In this document: positions 45,506 through 55,672 of the stretch, piece after piece
Numbering within the stretch: the first letter of the stretch is position 1
Layout of the letters: every line of letters begins with the position of its first letter
Assembly: GCF_025094135.1 (NCBI RefSeq)
Contig: NW_026252289.1
Coordinates: 310,001 to 374,000, forward strand
From: Mucor mucedo
Taxonomy: Eukaryota; Mucoromycota; Mucoromycetes; Mucorales; Mucoraceae
Direction: 5' to 3'
Length of the DNA stretch: 64,000 nucleotides
Translations under genes and position numbers: made by a program
Notes under the pieces: model-generated
What the model was told of the DNA's origin: nothing
What the model saw: the letters and a program-made list of their open reading frames with translations, nothing else
Databases searched by the model: none

Positions 45506-45807
45506 GAAGACATGCCGAATAAAATAAGAAAAAAAAATTTTTTTTTGGAGTAAAATGATAATAAAAAAATCGTAGAACGACAAAAAAAAAAGGGACATGT
45601 CTAGACCTCCTTAATTTCTTTAAACGTATTTTTTTTTTGGGCTGTCCACAATGAAAATAAAAAACAAAAAAACTTATTTTTGTGTCATTACTTCATGGGA
45701 GTTTTTTTTTCTGACTGTTTTTTAAACGTATTTTTTATAGAAATCACGTATTTTTTATAGAAATCAGGGCAGTTTTTCCGAAATACTTTTTTTTTTAAAC
45801 AAATAAA

Positions 45808-46149
45808 ATGAAAGCCAAGTTTCTCGAAGAAAAAGACACTTTCGAAACCGCAGAGGAGTTTCTTGATGCTTGCGATCTTGCAGCTATTAATCTTGGATTC
45901 CAAGATTACGTTAAGGACAGTTCACCACTTGGACCTAATGGGTTGACCCCTTACGACCAATTAGCCTTTGTTTTTGGTATCAAAATTAAGAGGAATGCAA
46001 ACATCTCTGAAGAAGCACGCAAGAGATTGACATTGACCAACTTGAAGAACTGCCCTTTTATGATTCGTGCCATTCTTCCATAAAAAAGGTAACAAGTGTG
46101 TTGTAAAGAAGTGTGTTGCTATCCACACACATGACATGCTTGTAGGTGA
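45808..46149 (+). pseudogene. MULE transposase N-terminal fragment (copy C side)
   Basis: Nearly identical to 18357-18694, including the frameshift just before the stop at about 46081 (IRAILP-stop, then KKCVAIHTHD in the other frame). It ends at GTAGGTGATAA, where the R3 repeat begins, and lacks all catalytic residues. Confidence 0.8.
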
Positions 46150-46151
46150 TA

Positions 46152-46707
46152 ATGTCGTATTTGACGCCTAATTCCACGAATACAATTACTCTTATCTTGT
46201 CACTCAATTATAATACATATAACCTATGTATTATAAATACCATATTGCGAATACATTCCTATTGGTACGACACAGTACCAGCTCCCTCATATGTCAAACT
46301 GAGATCAGATTTCATAATCGTTCACGGATTGGTCGAGTAGCTGCCAAATCTTCTAGTTTCTCATAAATTTATTTTAGTAATCCAATCAAGGACCCTGTCA
46401 TTGAATGGATAAACTATAATGCTCTAGAAGTGCCGGATATGGGTCAACTAGCTCCTTGTATATAACAATAAGCTATGTTTCATATGTAACTGATTTCTAA
46501 ATCTAATTCTACCATTTCCCAGTTTGCGAGCAAATAGTCAATTCGATCTGTGCAGGAAAAATCTTGAAGTAACAATTGAATATAAAAAGGACCTCTATTT
46601 TTATCATGACATACTCTCCAACTTATAATAAAGGATTATAGAGTCTCATTTCTTTACTTGTTTTATTTTCCCAATTACTTTTCCCTTTTTATTCTCAATT
46701 ATCACAT
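46152..46707 (+). repeat. R3 repeat, copy 2
   Basis: Begins TGTCGTATTTGACGCC and is an inverted near-identical copy of 6150-6707. Inserted in the MULE fragment. The following 46727-46765 is a short relic of the HNH 3' flank (ATGATATTGATATTATTT), so a further HNH-type copy once lay here or recombined here. Confidence 0.75.
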
Positions 46708-46771
46708 ATACGTCTATTTTGGTTCAAATGATATTGATATTATTTAAAAAAACTAAGCTTTAGGACACCAA

Positions 46772-46914
46772 GGCTATAATGTTTCGCCTGATTCGTCCAT
46801 TTGGACGAATTTTTTAGTAAGTGTTTACCCATTTACCCAAAAAAAAAACGAATTGGGTAAATTTACCCATTTACTCGTTTAGACGAATTTATAGTAAGCG
46901 TTTACCCATTTACC

Positions 46915-46947
<33 letters not shown>

Positions 46948-48400
46948 GGATTAAATGCATAATTAAGGTGGTGTATATTTTAAAATCAGCTCTCCCTTTC
47001 AGCCTTCAGCCAGATAAAAAACTTTCCTTTATACATATTGAATCATTTAATACATTCATTCGTTTGAAAAAATTGGTTTGCAGTTTTAAAAGTTGATTAT
47101 ATATTTTATTTAAAAGAATGAAAGTAAGATTTATTTATATTTTGATACTTGAGGACAAATTGCTATGTAGAAGGATTACTACTTAAATGAGCTAAAAAGT
47201 AAACGGTACATGGCATAACATGAAGTCATTGATTATTCTGTGTAGGAAGCAACGTATAATCTAAAAACAAGGGAGATAGCCAAAGTTTTCTAAATGAATA
47301 TTAGGTTAGTTTATGATAAGAAGACTCAAAATTGATACGTACTAATTCCTTTTCTAAACAGAGTAGCCGCCACAACGGTAAAAGCAGGAAGCGTAAGTCT
47401 GAAGAGATAATTAGAGAAAGGAAAAGCCATAAACAAAAAACACTTACTTATAGCACTGGCGTAGTACACTGCAAGCACGGCCTTTATACACCTGTCTATG
47501 CTGATTTAAAAGAGAGATAAGTAAGGGGAGGGACTTCAGAGATGGAATGATGAGTTTACCAGAGTGTAATTGCAAAAGAAGTAAGCCCAGACGTTTATTC
47601 AGTTACATGGTTACGAGAAACAAGAACGAATAAAAGTAATTTTTTTTTTTAAAAAAAAACTGATTTATTAAGGTAAAAAGATAAAAAATAGATATTAAAA
47701 AAGAAAAAAGAAAAAAGGAAAAGGAAACAGAAAAGGAAAAAAAAAGACTCCGTTTATATGTACATTTTAGAGGTTGCTGTTACGACGGAGGGATGACTGG
47801 AGGCAGATAATTTTTTTTGTATACGCAGCTTCTTGACAGCAGGACACTAAGACAGATACTCGTCTGCTTCAGGTAAATGGAATGAATGAGTAATTTTAAG
47901 GTTTGGATCTCAATTTTTATTCACCCAATCTGGGTAAGTATCCGCCCATAGACGAATGCTCGTCTGCTGCAGGAAAGTGGAACGGATGAAGTGATTTTTA
48001 TTTACTCAATGTGAGTAAGTATTCGCCCATAGACGAATACTCGTCTGCTGCAGGTAAATGGAACGAATAAAGTAATTTTTATTTACCCAATGTGAGTAAG
48101 TACTCGCCCATAGACGAATACTCGTCTGCTGCAGGTAAATGGAACGGATAAAAAGCTTAAATTTTTGTGCAACCTATATATTTTACTCAAAATGAACGAA
48201 CAGTTGCCCCTGGACGAATATTTACCCTTTTTGAGTAAATGAAGTAATTTTATTTTTTGTGTACCATTGTTTATTTACCCAAAATGAACGGATACTCGCT
48301 CACGGACGATTATCCGCTCAGATTTGAACGGATGCTTACCCCCAGACGACTATTCGCCCATTCGTCCGCATTTACTCTGTTTAAGTAAGTTTTTTTAGCC
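46772..48400. repeat. subterminal-type repeat array left of HNH copy E
   Basis: At least nine copies of GGACGAAT or a close variant, direct and inverted, mixed with TTTACCCA/TGGGTAAA runs. They include the palindrome ATTCGTCC-ATTT-GGACGAAT at 46791-46810. A block of about 81-bp tandem units (GACGAATACTCGTCTGCTGC start) repeats from about 47853 to 48145. This looks like the terminal region of a CACTA-type element different from IV. A 55-codon open stretch after an acceptor-like site at 47361 (HCKHGLYTPVYADLK) is unassigned. Confidence 0.6.
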
Positions 48401-48421
48401 TAGGTGGGACTTTATTTACTA

Positions 48422-49809
48422 TTAACAATTGTATTTAAAATACTGGTGGTACCATCGTTTTACCTCGTCATCCGACAGATCACCCTTTATAGTATTAGTG
48501 GAGCCGGCCATTGCTTGTAAGTTGCCAATGGACCAGGCATTCGGATCATTTTTCCATTGGGACAATGGCTTTTTATGAACAATTGAAAGTGCCCAGTACG
48601 GGTATCTGGTTTGGTGTTTGTCGTGGATAGCAATTTGACTGCCGGTAATAACGCATTTGAATTGACTTTCTTGGCACAAGGTTGAAAGTTGTACAACGGA
48701 AGCAAGCTTTTTTCCGTTACTTTTAGTTTTTGTAACTCTAGTCCTCATAGAGTTTCTGCGTGCCCCTAATCGTTCAATTATTTCAGTCGGAGACAATTCT
48801 GGTGGTTGGTCAGACTCAGAAATTTTGCCAGTTTTTAACCACATATTAAATGCTGCTCTTTCCGCCCTTGTTCGCAACACGCCAGCAAGCCTAATACCAA
48901 TGATTAGTGATCGATCTTCTACTTTGTTTTTAACTTACTTGTTACACCCAACACAACAGTTTTTTGTCGTTGGGGCAGCCAACTGAAATTCAGATTCGGT
49001 ACCAGCCATCGCCACATTACAGCTTGTACATCTTTCATAGGTTGCCTTTAAAAAACAAAGATGACTTCAGCAAGGTGCTCAAAAAAACAATATAGTAAAC
49101 TTACTGTGTTATTTCGAAGTGCTTTAAACGCATCCTAACTTCTTTTCGTTCAACTCCAAAATATCCTTCAAACTGGCGGCAATGCTTTCGCCTACCTCGT
49201 TTTGACGTACACGCGGCTCCAGTACCTTCAGCTTTTTACACTCCATTGGGCGTGCTACATCCCCAGAAGAAGAACCCGTCTCAGTGTCTTCAATGACTTC
49301 GAGACTGCCATTGTTTTTTGTCTTCGTTACAACAGGCTTAGGCATGTTGTACATGGCCCACTTTGGCTCGGCGGATAAAATTTGCCAACAGTGTTCCAAA
49401 ACAAAAGGAACACCGTTTTTAGTCGACGTTTTTTATAGATCATACGCCTTATGGACCTATTACAGTACTATTTCGAATACTTTAATATCTATGTGATATA
49501 ACACTTATCTTTACCTACCCCCCTTTTGGATTTGGTGAGAGAAGCCATGTTTATCTTCCTTTTTTTTTTTTTAGGATTTTCGTTGCTAGATTCGGCATCA
49601 TTGGAAGCGTCAATGACGGGAGGACCACTTTCATTATCACTGCTTGAAGAAGCAGGACAATGAAGTGGTACCTGCCCATTATGACTTTCCTCGTCTTCGT
49701 CTGCTTGCTTGAAAGAGGCTACAATGATCAATTCATGAGTGTCTGTACTAACTATATTGTCTTCCAAAAATACTTACTAGATGGATTTTTTCGCTTTTGT
49801 ATTTCCCAT
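48422..49809 (-). pseudogene. HNH endonuclease gene, copy E, oldest and divergent
   Basis: ATG 49807-49809, then a frameshift (one T fewer in the T-run near 49775) before LEDNIVSTDTHEL. The Ser-rich linker (ASSSSDNESGPPVIDASND) and the KKKKRK basic motif follow. A segment at 49440-49124 (LEHCWQILSAEPKWAMYNMP ... RPMECKKLKV) resembles the C-terminal NAM-associated domain that usually follows a Myb/SANT domain. Next come a zinc exon (CTSC and CCVGCNK, about 49045-48940) and an HNH exon (48893-48422) with CVITGSQIAIH, NLQAMAG and TIKGD. The motif is SIVHKKPL: the Asp before the catalytic His is Val (48577-48579). Probably inactive, but it shows an ancestral domain order. Confidence 0.75.
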
Positions 49810-50379
49810 TTTTTTTGGAATGAAACGAAATAAAGAAGAAATGCGAAGCAGGGTAGGGAGGCTGTTCTTATATTGTTTTGCCAACAATAAACAAAACGCA
49901 GCACACCAATCAGAGGATACATATCCGTATTTGGAAGGTTTTTTTGAATCCAAGAAAAAGTTTGAAGTTCAGCCAATAGTTGATAGTCAAACAAAAAACA
50001 AACAAACAAACTACAGGCCGCATTTTTTTTTTGTTCAAGTTGCAGAACGCACTTGCTTATGATAGCCACTAAAGTAGGCTTCCATTGAAGAATGCGAATG
50101 ATACATGTGTAATTGCTTCAACATGCACGAGACAGAACCAAACTTGCTAATGTTAATTGGCATCCCTCCGTCTATTGCAGGAGATTTTGTTATCTTGTCA
50201 AGGACATCAATTTGTTCAATAGAATCATTCCAAGAAAACCTGCAATGTCAAAAGAGGTATGTAAAACAGAGACTTATCAGACATATTAATACTAATACAT
50301 ACATAATTTATTTCCTTCTTGTTCTCACCAAAATAATCATTCTGTTCTGCCCTTACCCCGCCTGCTCCTGACAATGGCT
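49810..50379. other. spacer between HNH copy E and the transposase relic
   Basis: Divergent gene spacer. A plus-strand frame at 50105-50270 (TEPNLLMLIGIPPSIAGDFV) looks coding but I do not know the family. It sits where the N-terminal half of the CACTA transposase would be expected. Confidence 0.4.
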
Positions 50380-52140
50380 CAGATCTGGTGATAGCAGTAC
50401 ATACGGTTGTGGTTTTTGAGAATTAAAAGGGAGAAGTCCGGACAATAATTCTTATGGAAAGTATTTCGAACACCGTCCTCCTCCATTGAGAACACTGCCA
50501 AACTACATGACTGGAAATCCAGTGAGTATTATAGCGTAACCTTTTGTTTTCTCAAGAATGATAATGTGTACCTACTATAGATAAAAAACAATAGCCAACA
50601 TAGTGTTTTCAGTGAGCCATTGACATTCCTCATTTTTTTTGCGTTGAATGAGCTCCATCTTATAGCCAGAAGTATCAGCAAGCATTTATACGATCTGATC
50701 ACCGAAAACATTTTCCAAGATCAAAAGTACTGCTATACAAAGGTTGACAAAACCGTCTCAGTTGCCAATTATTCTTTCTACATTTCAACTAACATTTTGA
50801 ATGTTATTGGGGATTGTATAACTTCATCGAGAGAGCATGTCCCTGTTTCTTTTGAGCGGAGCTTCGACAATGCTTTTGAAAAGATTGATGGTACATAAGC
50901 GGTGGATTGATTGGACTTCCTTTTATACATTATTCCCACATTGGTTCTACCCAATCTACATAACAGGTCTGAGAAAACAACGTGCTGGGCTTGGTCAAGG
51001 GTTGTGCTCTTCCGTTGTAGTGGGATCTTACACCAGATCTAATCAGTGAAATGAAGGGTTGAATCAGTATACTAAAATATGAGTAATTCCATTATTTAAC
51101 AGAAATATATTACCTTTAGTAGTTACTTTGCTACTTGCCACACGTATCTTTTGGAGCGTATTTCGTTCAGTGCGGCATTACCTGATTTATACTTCGCACG
51201 TTATCAAGAAGAAAGGTCCATTCATGAGTTACTCAATGAGATCTATAAGGAGAGAGAGATTACTGTCCAAGCTGATCAATTCAAGAAGAATTGGCACTAG
51301 GAATGCAAGCATGCTTATCTAAAGATTTGTGATTAATAATTTTAGCAACGCCATCATCGATATTACGAGAAACATTGATTTGATCATACCATCCGGACAA
51401 GGTGACATCGATTTCATAAATCTTTCTCATTGCCTTGATAATGTAGAGTTTTGTGCTCGATTTGGTGGGAACGTCTCTCTGGATGGTGAGCTAGTAAATG
51501 GTATTAGATGTGGCTGAGTAAAAGATGCCCTATGTAAATATTACCGAAGATCTAGTGGTGTTAATGCTACTTCTTTCGGTGATTCTGGAATTGTCATTGC
51601 TTCTCGTGCTTGGATAAACAACACTGTTTAATCCACCAGCATATACCAAATACGAAGGAACGAGATTAGGCAGGGGGGAACCATTATGTGTTGTGTACTA
51701 CCCGCTACAAAAAAGTAAGTTGATCCCTGTTTTTAAATGAGTTAGCATCTCCCTCATTTTTCTTTTTCTATTTTTACCTTAGCCACTTTCAGGTTCCACA
51801 TCGTTGTGGGCTTCTAAGTGCCGTTCGGTTTCTTTTAATCATGCTAATTTGAATGTTATCTCCCAGTTTTGGCGCTAGTCAAATTCAATAAACCCCACGA
51901 AGTGACCCGACACGACAGGTCTGTTCGAATTGTCAAGGCTCTTTCAGGCCAACGCAAACAACATTGGCGGTTATATATGTGACAGACATTGAACATCAAG
52001 TTGTATTAATTGAGTTTCATCCGAATGGAAATAAGTTCTACGTCATCGTCCCCTACTATGTATTCAACGACAATCTTCAAGCAAATAAAGGAAACCTTTC
52101 CATTTTGTAAGTTTTTGTAATTGCCATTCGTTTCTTCTTT
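50380..52140 (+). pseudogene. CACTA transposase, central and C-terminal relic, beside HNH copy E
   Basis: Homologous to the element IV transposase from STYGC (50397) onward: KGRSPDNNSYGKYF, NELHLIARSISKHLYDLI (50650), DWLDFLLYIIPTL (50905), RNASMLI (51300), PSGQGDIDFINLSHCLD (51390), NATSFGDSG (51565) and a C-terminal exon (51783-52110). It carries several stops (for example TAA near 50896 and after RNASMLI). Unlike the relics beside copies A-D, the NATSFG/YQIRR piece is in native orientation, so this copy predates the inversion. The start of the gene is missing. Confidence 0.8.
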
Positions 52141-52204
52141 TTCTTTTTGGAAGACATGTCGAATAAAATAAGATCAATTTTTTTTTTTTGGACTAAAATG
52201 ATCA

Positions 52205-52530
52205 TAGTGTGCTAAATCACACATATAGATTATACATATGATAAATTCATATTTCATCATCAGTGATAAATGATAAATCATGATCAGGCATAAAAATGGA
52301 ATTCGCTAAAGACAGTCACTACTTTAAACTTTCACGGTATCGTAAAACTTAAGACATGTTATTGTTACTATTTCTCTATTGACTATAAATACTCTTTATT
52401 TTTCTTCTTCCTAAATCCTTACTTGACTTTAACATCAATAAAATCTGACAAGAATTCTAATTGATCCTATTGTTTTTTTATATTTTTTTTCTGCAAAACT
52501 ATCCATATTTAAGCCTACTTTTGCTACACA
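52205..52530 (-). repeat. R2 repeat, copy 2, about 325 bp
   Basis: Inverted copy of 4713-5145 with ends TGTGCTAAATC and (complement) TGTGTAGCAAAAG. It is inserted in sequence that is continuous in copies C and D (between ATGATAATA- and -CGAACGAC-type flanks), so its limits are well defined. Confidence 0.75.
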
Positions 52531-52677
52531 TCGAACGACAAAAAAAAAAGAACTTGTTTCAAAAAAAAAAAAAAAAAAAAAAAATGTGTGCTTGAGATAG
52601 GCTTAAGTCTAACATGACACATTACACAAATAGGGAAGAGGAATTATCCTATATTTACGATTTTTTTTTATTTTTTC

Positions 52678-52953
52678 ATTTAAATATAAAATTGTATACT
52701 CATCATAATTATTGTTGTGTATCCATTCACTATGTTAAATTATTATAATCTAAAGGTTTATGATAAAGCAGGCACTTTACCAAAAGTTGTGATAGAAGAT
52801 AGAGCAGCCAGTGTCAGAGGAGCTCTTGACTTGGTTTTTCCCAATGTCAACAAAATGATTTACGTGTGGCATTTGATATCCAAACCTTCATATCTCTGTA
52901 TCAGAACTTCAACTGCGTCCTTTATGATGGCGGATAGACACTCGTCAAAGTAG
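52678..52953 (+). pseudogene. MULE transposase middle fragment
   Basis: Begins inside the same intron that is cut at 19348 (shared ATATAAAATTGTATA...TGTGTATCCATT). After an acceptor at 52770-52771 it reads LPKVVIEDRAASVRGALDLV and NKMIYVWHL, i.e. the second catalytic D region and the C/W-x-H motif of MULE transposases. It decays after about 60 codons. It is the continuation of the gene whose start is seen at 18357. Confidence 0.75.
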
Positions 52954-53933
52954 TTGATCGAATGTGTCTAGTGCTGGTGGTTTAGCCTGCTTACCGGTTT
53001 GTTACTTGGTGTGCGTTTTTTTTTTTTTTTTTTTTTTTTTTTTTGAGACATTGGCTGCTGTACTTTAATACATATAAGAGCCCATTTTTGAGACGTAGTG
53101 ATATACTGACATAAAAAAAGCCTTGTCTGCAGTTAAGCATTTGCCACTGATGGCTGTTTACCAAGATATACTAGTAATATCATCATGTGACATAAATGTT
53201 TCTAAATGAAAAGGTGGCGATGGCAGGAAAGTTTTTTTTTTTCAAACATTTGCTATAAGTCTACGTGCTTGAACAAAACAAGTTAAAACTTAAGCAAGGA
53301 AAGAAAAAAACGAAGCCCTGTTTGTTTAATTTTATAATATAGTCTCTCCCAGGGCACTCTTCTGTAAACTGTACAAGTCTACTCAACAAAGTCAAAATCC
53401 TTTTAGCCCCACTAAGAAAAAAAAATGCCCATATTATTTAAACTGATCAAGCAAAAGCGGTCATTTAAACAGCTTTTTGTCTTAGAAACAACCTTGTATA
53501 AACTTGAAAAGAAAAATAAAAACTAGATACAAGTCTATAACAAAACAAAATACATATTTTAAAAATGTTGTGTTATCGACCTTGTGTGTGGGGATTATAA
53601 TAGTCTAACACACATGCTTAACTCTTTGTAAATTTTTCATAGTAATATGTGGCAGCTTCCTTTATTGTAGTGACTACCACCTGCATCAATTCAATCTTTG
53701 TATAACTTTCTAATAGATATTTATAGGCACACTTAAAACCGCTTGTTTACCGGTTTACTCCATCTACACATGCGCTGTGAGTTATCAATAGTACATGGTA
53801 ATATTTAATTTGTATCCTCTTTTTCTTTCAAACATAAATAATTGATACAATCACCGATTCATAAGACAGGTTTTATTTATTTCAACAGAAAGAGAAAAAA
53901 AAAGGAAGACTTTATTATCATCAATATATGATT
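52954..53933. other. transition from transposon block to gene block, no gene recognised
   Basis: AT-rich, with a T27 run near 53018-53044. No coding sequence or repeat shared with the rest of the window was seen. Confidence 0.5.
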
Positions 53934-54464
53934 TTAAGGGCACAAGAATGAAAGAATAGAGCCACTAGTCATTGTTTTACAGTTTTCAGCAGGTGCGTCC
54001 TTAGTACAATATCTGTTTTCATCTCTGGAGAGTTCAACTCTAGCATTAGTAGCACAGCCAATGAACGTAATACCCTTGGGATCCGTGTATTCTTGAGTAG
54101 GACTACCCTTGTTGATAATTCTAACTTGAGCCTTACTCGTCCAGAATGAAGTGAAGGGACAACCTGTCAAAGCGGTATCACCAAACATGGTACATACTCC
54201 CCAATCAGTATTGTATGCCATCTTCCAATATCCACTACCAGAACATTCAGGAGAGAACCAAACGCGAGAGTGTTCATTCTTGTGATCATTCAATCCAGCA
54301 ACATAGCAAGTTTCGTACTGTTTTCCAGAGTTATTTGCGCTACCAGGGGGTGGAACGGCAATACCACTGGACCCTTTTCCGAGTCCCAAAGCCCAAGATC
54401 TTAAATCTGCTTGAACGCTGGATGCCAATAACAATACGACCAAAGAAGGTAATTCAAATTTCAT
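53934..54464 (-). CDS. secreted 8-cysteine hypothetical protein, 176 aa
   Basis: Intronless, ATG at 54462-54464. The N-terminus MKFELPSLVVLLLASSVQA is a clear signal peptide with likely cleavage after Ala19. The mature part has eight cysteines (residues 53, 74, 91, 102, 137, 153, 162, 175), enough for four disulfides, plus aromatic-rich stretches (GYWKMAYNTDWGVC). No transmembrane or anchor signal. I do not recognise the family; the sequence would fit a small extracellular or wall-associated protein. First complete single-copy gene after the transposon block. Gene call firm, function unknown. Confidence 0.85.
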   Translation of the reverse strand: MKFELPSLVVLLLASSVQADLRSWALGLGKGSSGIAVPPPGSANNSGKQYETCYVAGLNDHKNEHSRVWFSPECSGSGYWKMAYNTDWGVCTMFGDTALTGCPFTSFWTSKAQVRIINKGSPTQEYTDPKGITFIGCATNARVELSRDENRYCTKDAPAENCKTMTSGSILSFLCP

Positions 54465-54890
54465 TGCTTATTTAAAAAAAGAGATGTAAATAATGATTTT
54501 CTTGTTATATAAAAAAAAAAGGCCTTTTTTATATTCGATCCATTCCCTCTAGCCTGTCAATTTTTATTTTTATTTTTATGCATGAAAAGCTTATTTTAGA
54601 AAGGTTTGTCGCAGTTAATAAGAGCTGTTAAATGAATTCGTTATCTCTGCCTACTTTAACACGTTATCGTATGCGACGCAGTAGCACAGATATGCACAGC
54701 AATGCTCGATATTGAAACCGTCCAACAAAGAGTACATAAAATGTACTACGACTTAGGTTTCAAAAAAAAATCATTGCAAAAGTAAGACTCATTTCCTTAT
54801 TGCTACTATTATTCTCCCAAGAAAAAAAAAGTTTCACATGGGGTTATCTTGAAAGGATTGATAACACTGACATGATACATAAATTTTACC

Positions 54891-54922
<32 letters not shown>

Positions 54923-55672
54923 CTGCCATTGAAAATAAAGAGGTACATTTCGAATATGTTTGCGTTACCATTTGTAAATGTTAGAAATTGAAAGGATGAT
55001 AATAAAATTAAATGACGTACGGTTATTGGTTACACGGCATCGTACAACACCCCCCCCCCTTTTTTTTTAATAACCCAAACACAACAGTTATTACTACATT
55101 ACACTATATTTTTACTAAGATCTCATTGGTACTACTGATTCATATCAAAATGCAAAAATTTATGGATTGTAACAGTGTCAACTAAAACAGAATAGTAGTA
55201 AAATTTATTTTATTTTTACAGTTTATAAAATAGTAAGGGCTAGTTCTAGTTCAACAATAGCGAACGACATGACCTTTGGGGTTGTTAATAGAATGAACTA
55301 TACAATGTTTTTTACCATCAAAATGATTGCAAGTTAACAAGGGCCCTTATACATGCCTACTCACCGTATTCTAAATCAGATTGAAGAATTAAAGGTAAAG
55401 TGGTACAGACTAAAAATATTACTGTGATTCATCAATTGCAGAAAATGTAACGCTTCACTATATATATTCTATTTTTGTCATGGTAACAGACCGAGTAAAT
55501 ACCGAGATAAATCCCTTGTAACAGCATGCTTGATATTAACGGAGGGGGGGTGGAAGAGAAGAATTATGATTTTTTTAATTTCTCAAGATCTATATATTAG
55601 ATGTCTTTTTGTTTATTTAGGAGATGATGAAAATGGTATACATATATACACACACGAAGGTTCAATAACTCG
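54465..55672. other. intergenic, no gene recognised
   Basis: Upstream region of the secreted-protein gene and downstream region of the CRAL-TRIO gene. It has an A28 run near 54891-54918, a C9T9-type run near 55050-55068 and a G-rich run near 55544. No coding potential seen. Confidence 0.5.

Noticed and set aside
42690..46149. Reading the whole HNH-LTR-MULE composite as one Mutator-like transposon with HNH cargo
   Set aside because: No long Mutator-type terminal inverted repeats or 8-9 bp duplications could be found, the MULE gene was broken before duplication, and copies A and B lack it. The CACTA-accessory reading fits copy E and element IV better.
47853..48145. CRISPR-like array (four regular repeats of about 81 bp)
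   Set aside because: The whole unit repeats, with no unique spacers between short identical repeats; the organism is eukaryotic. It is a tandem repeat in a transposon end.
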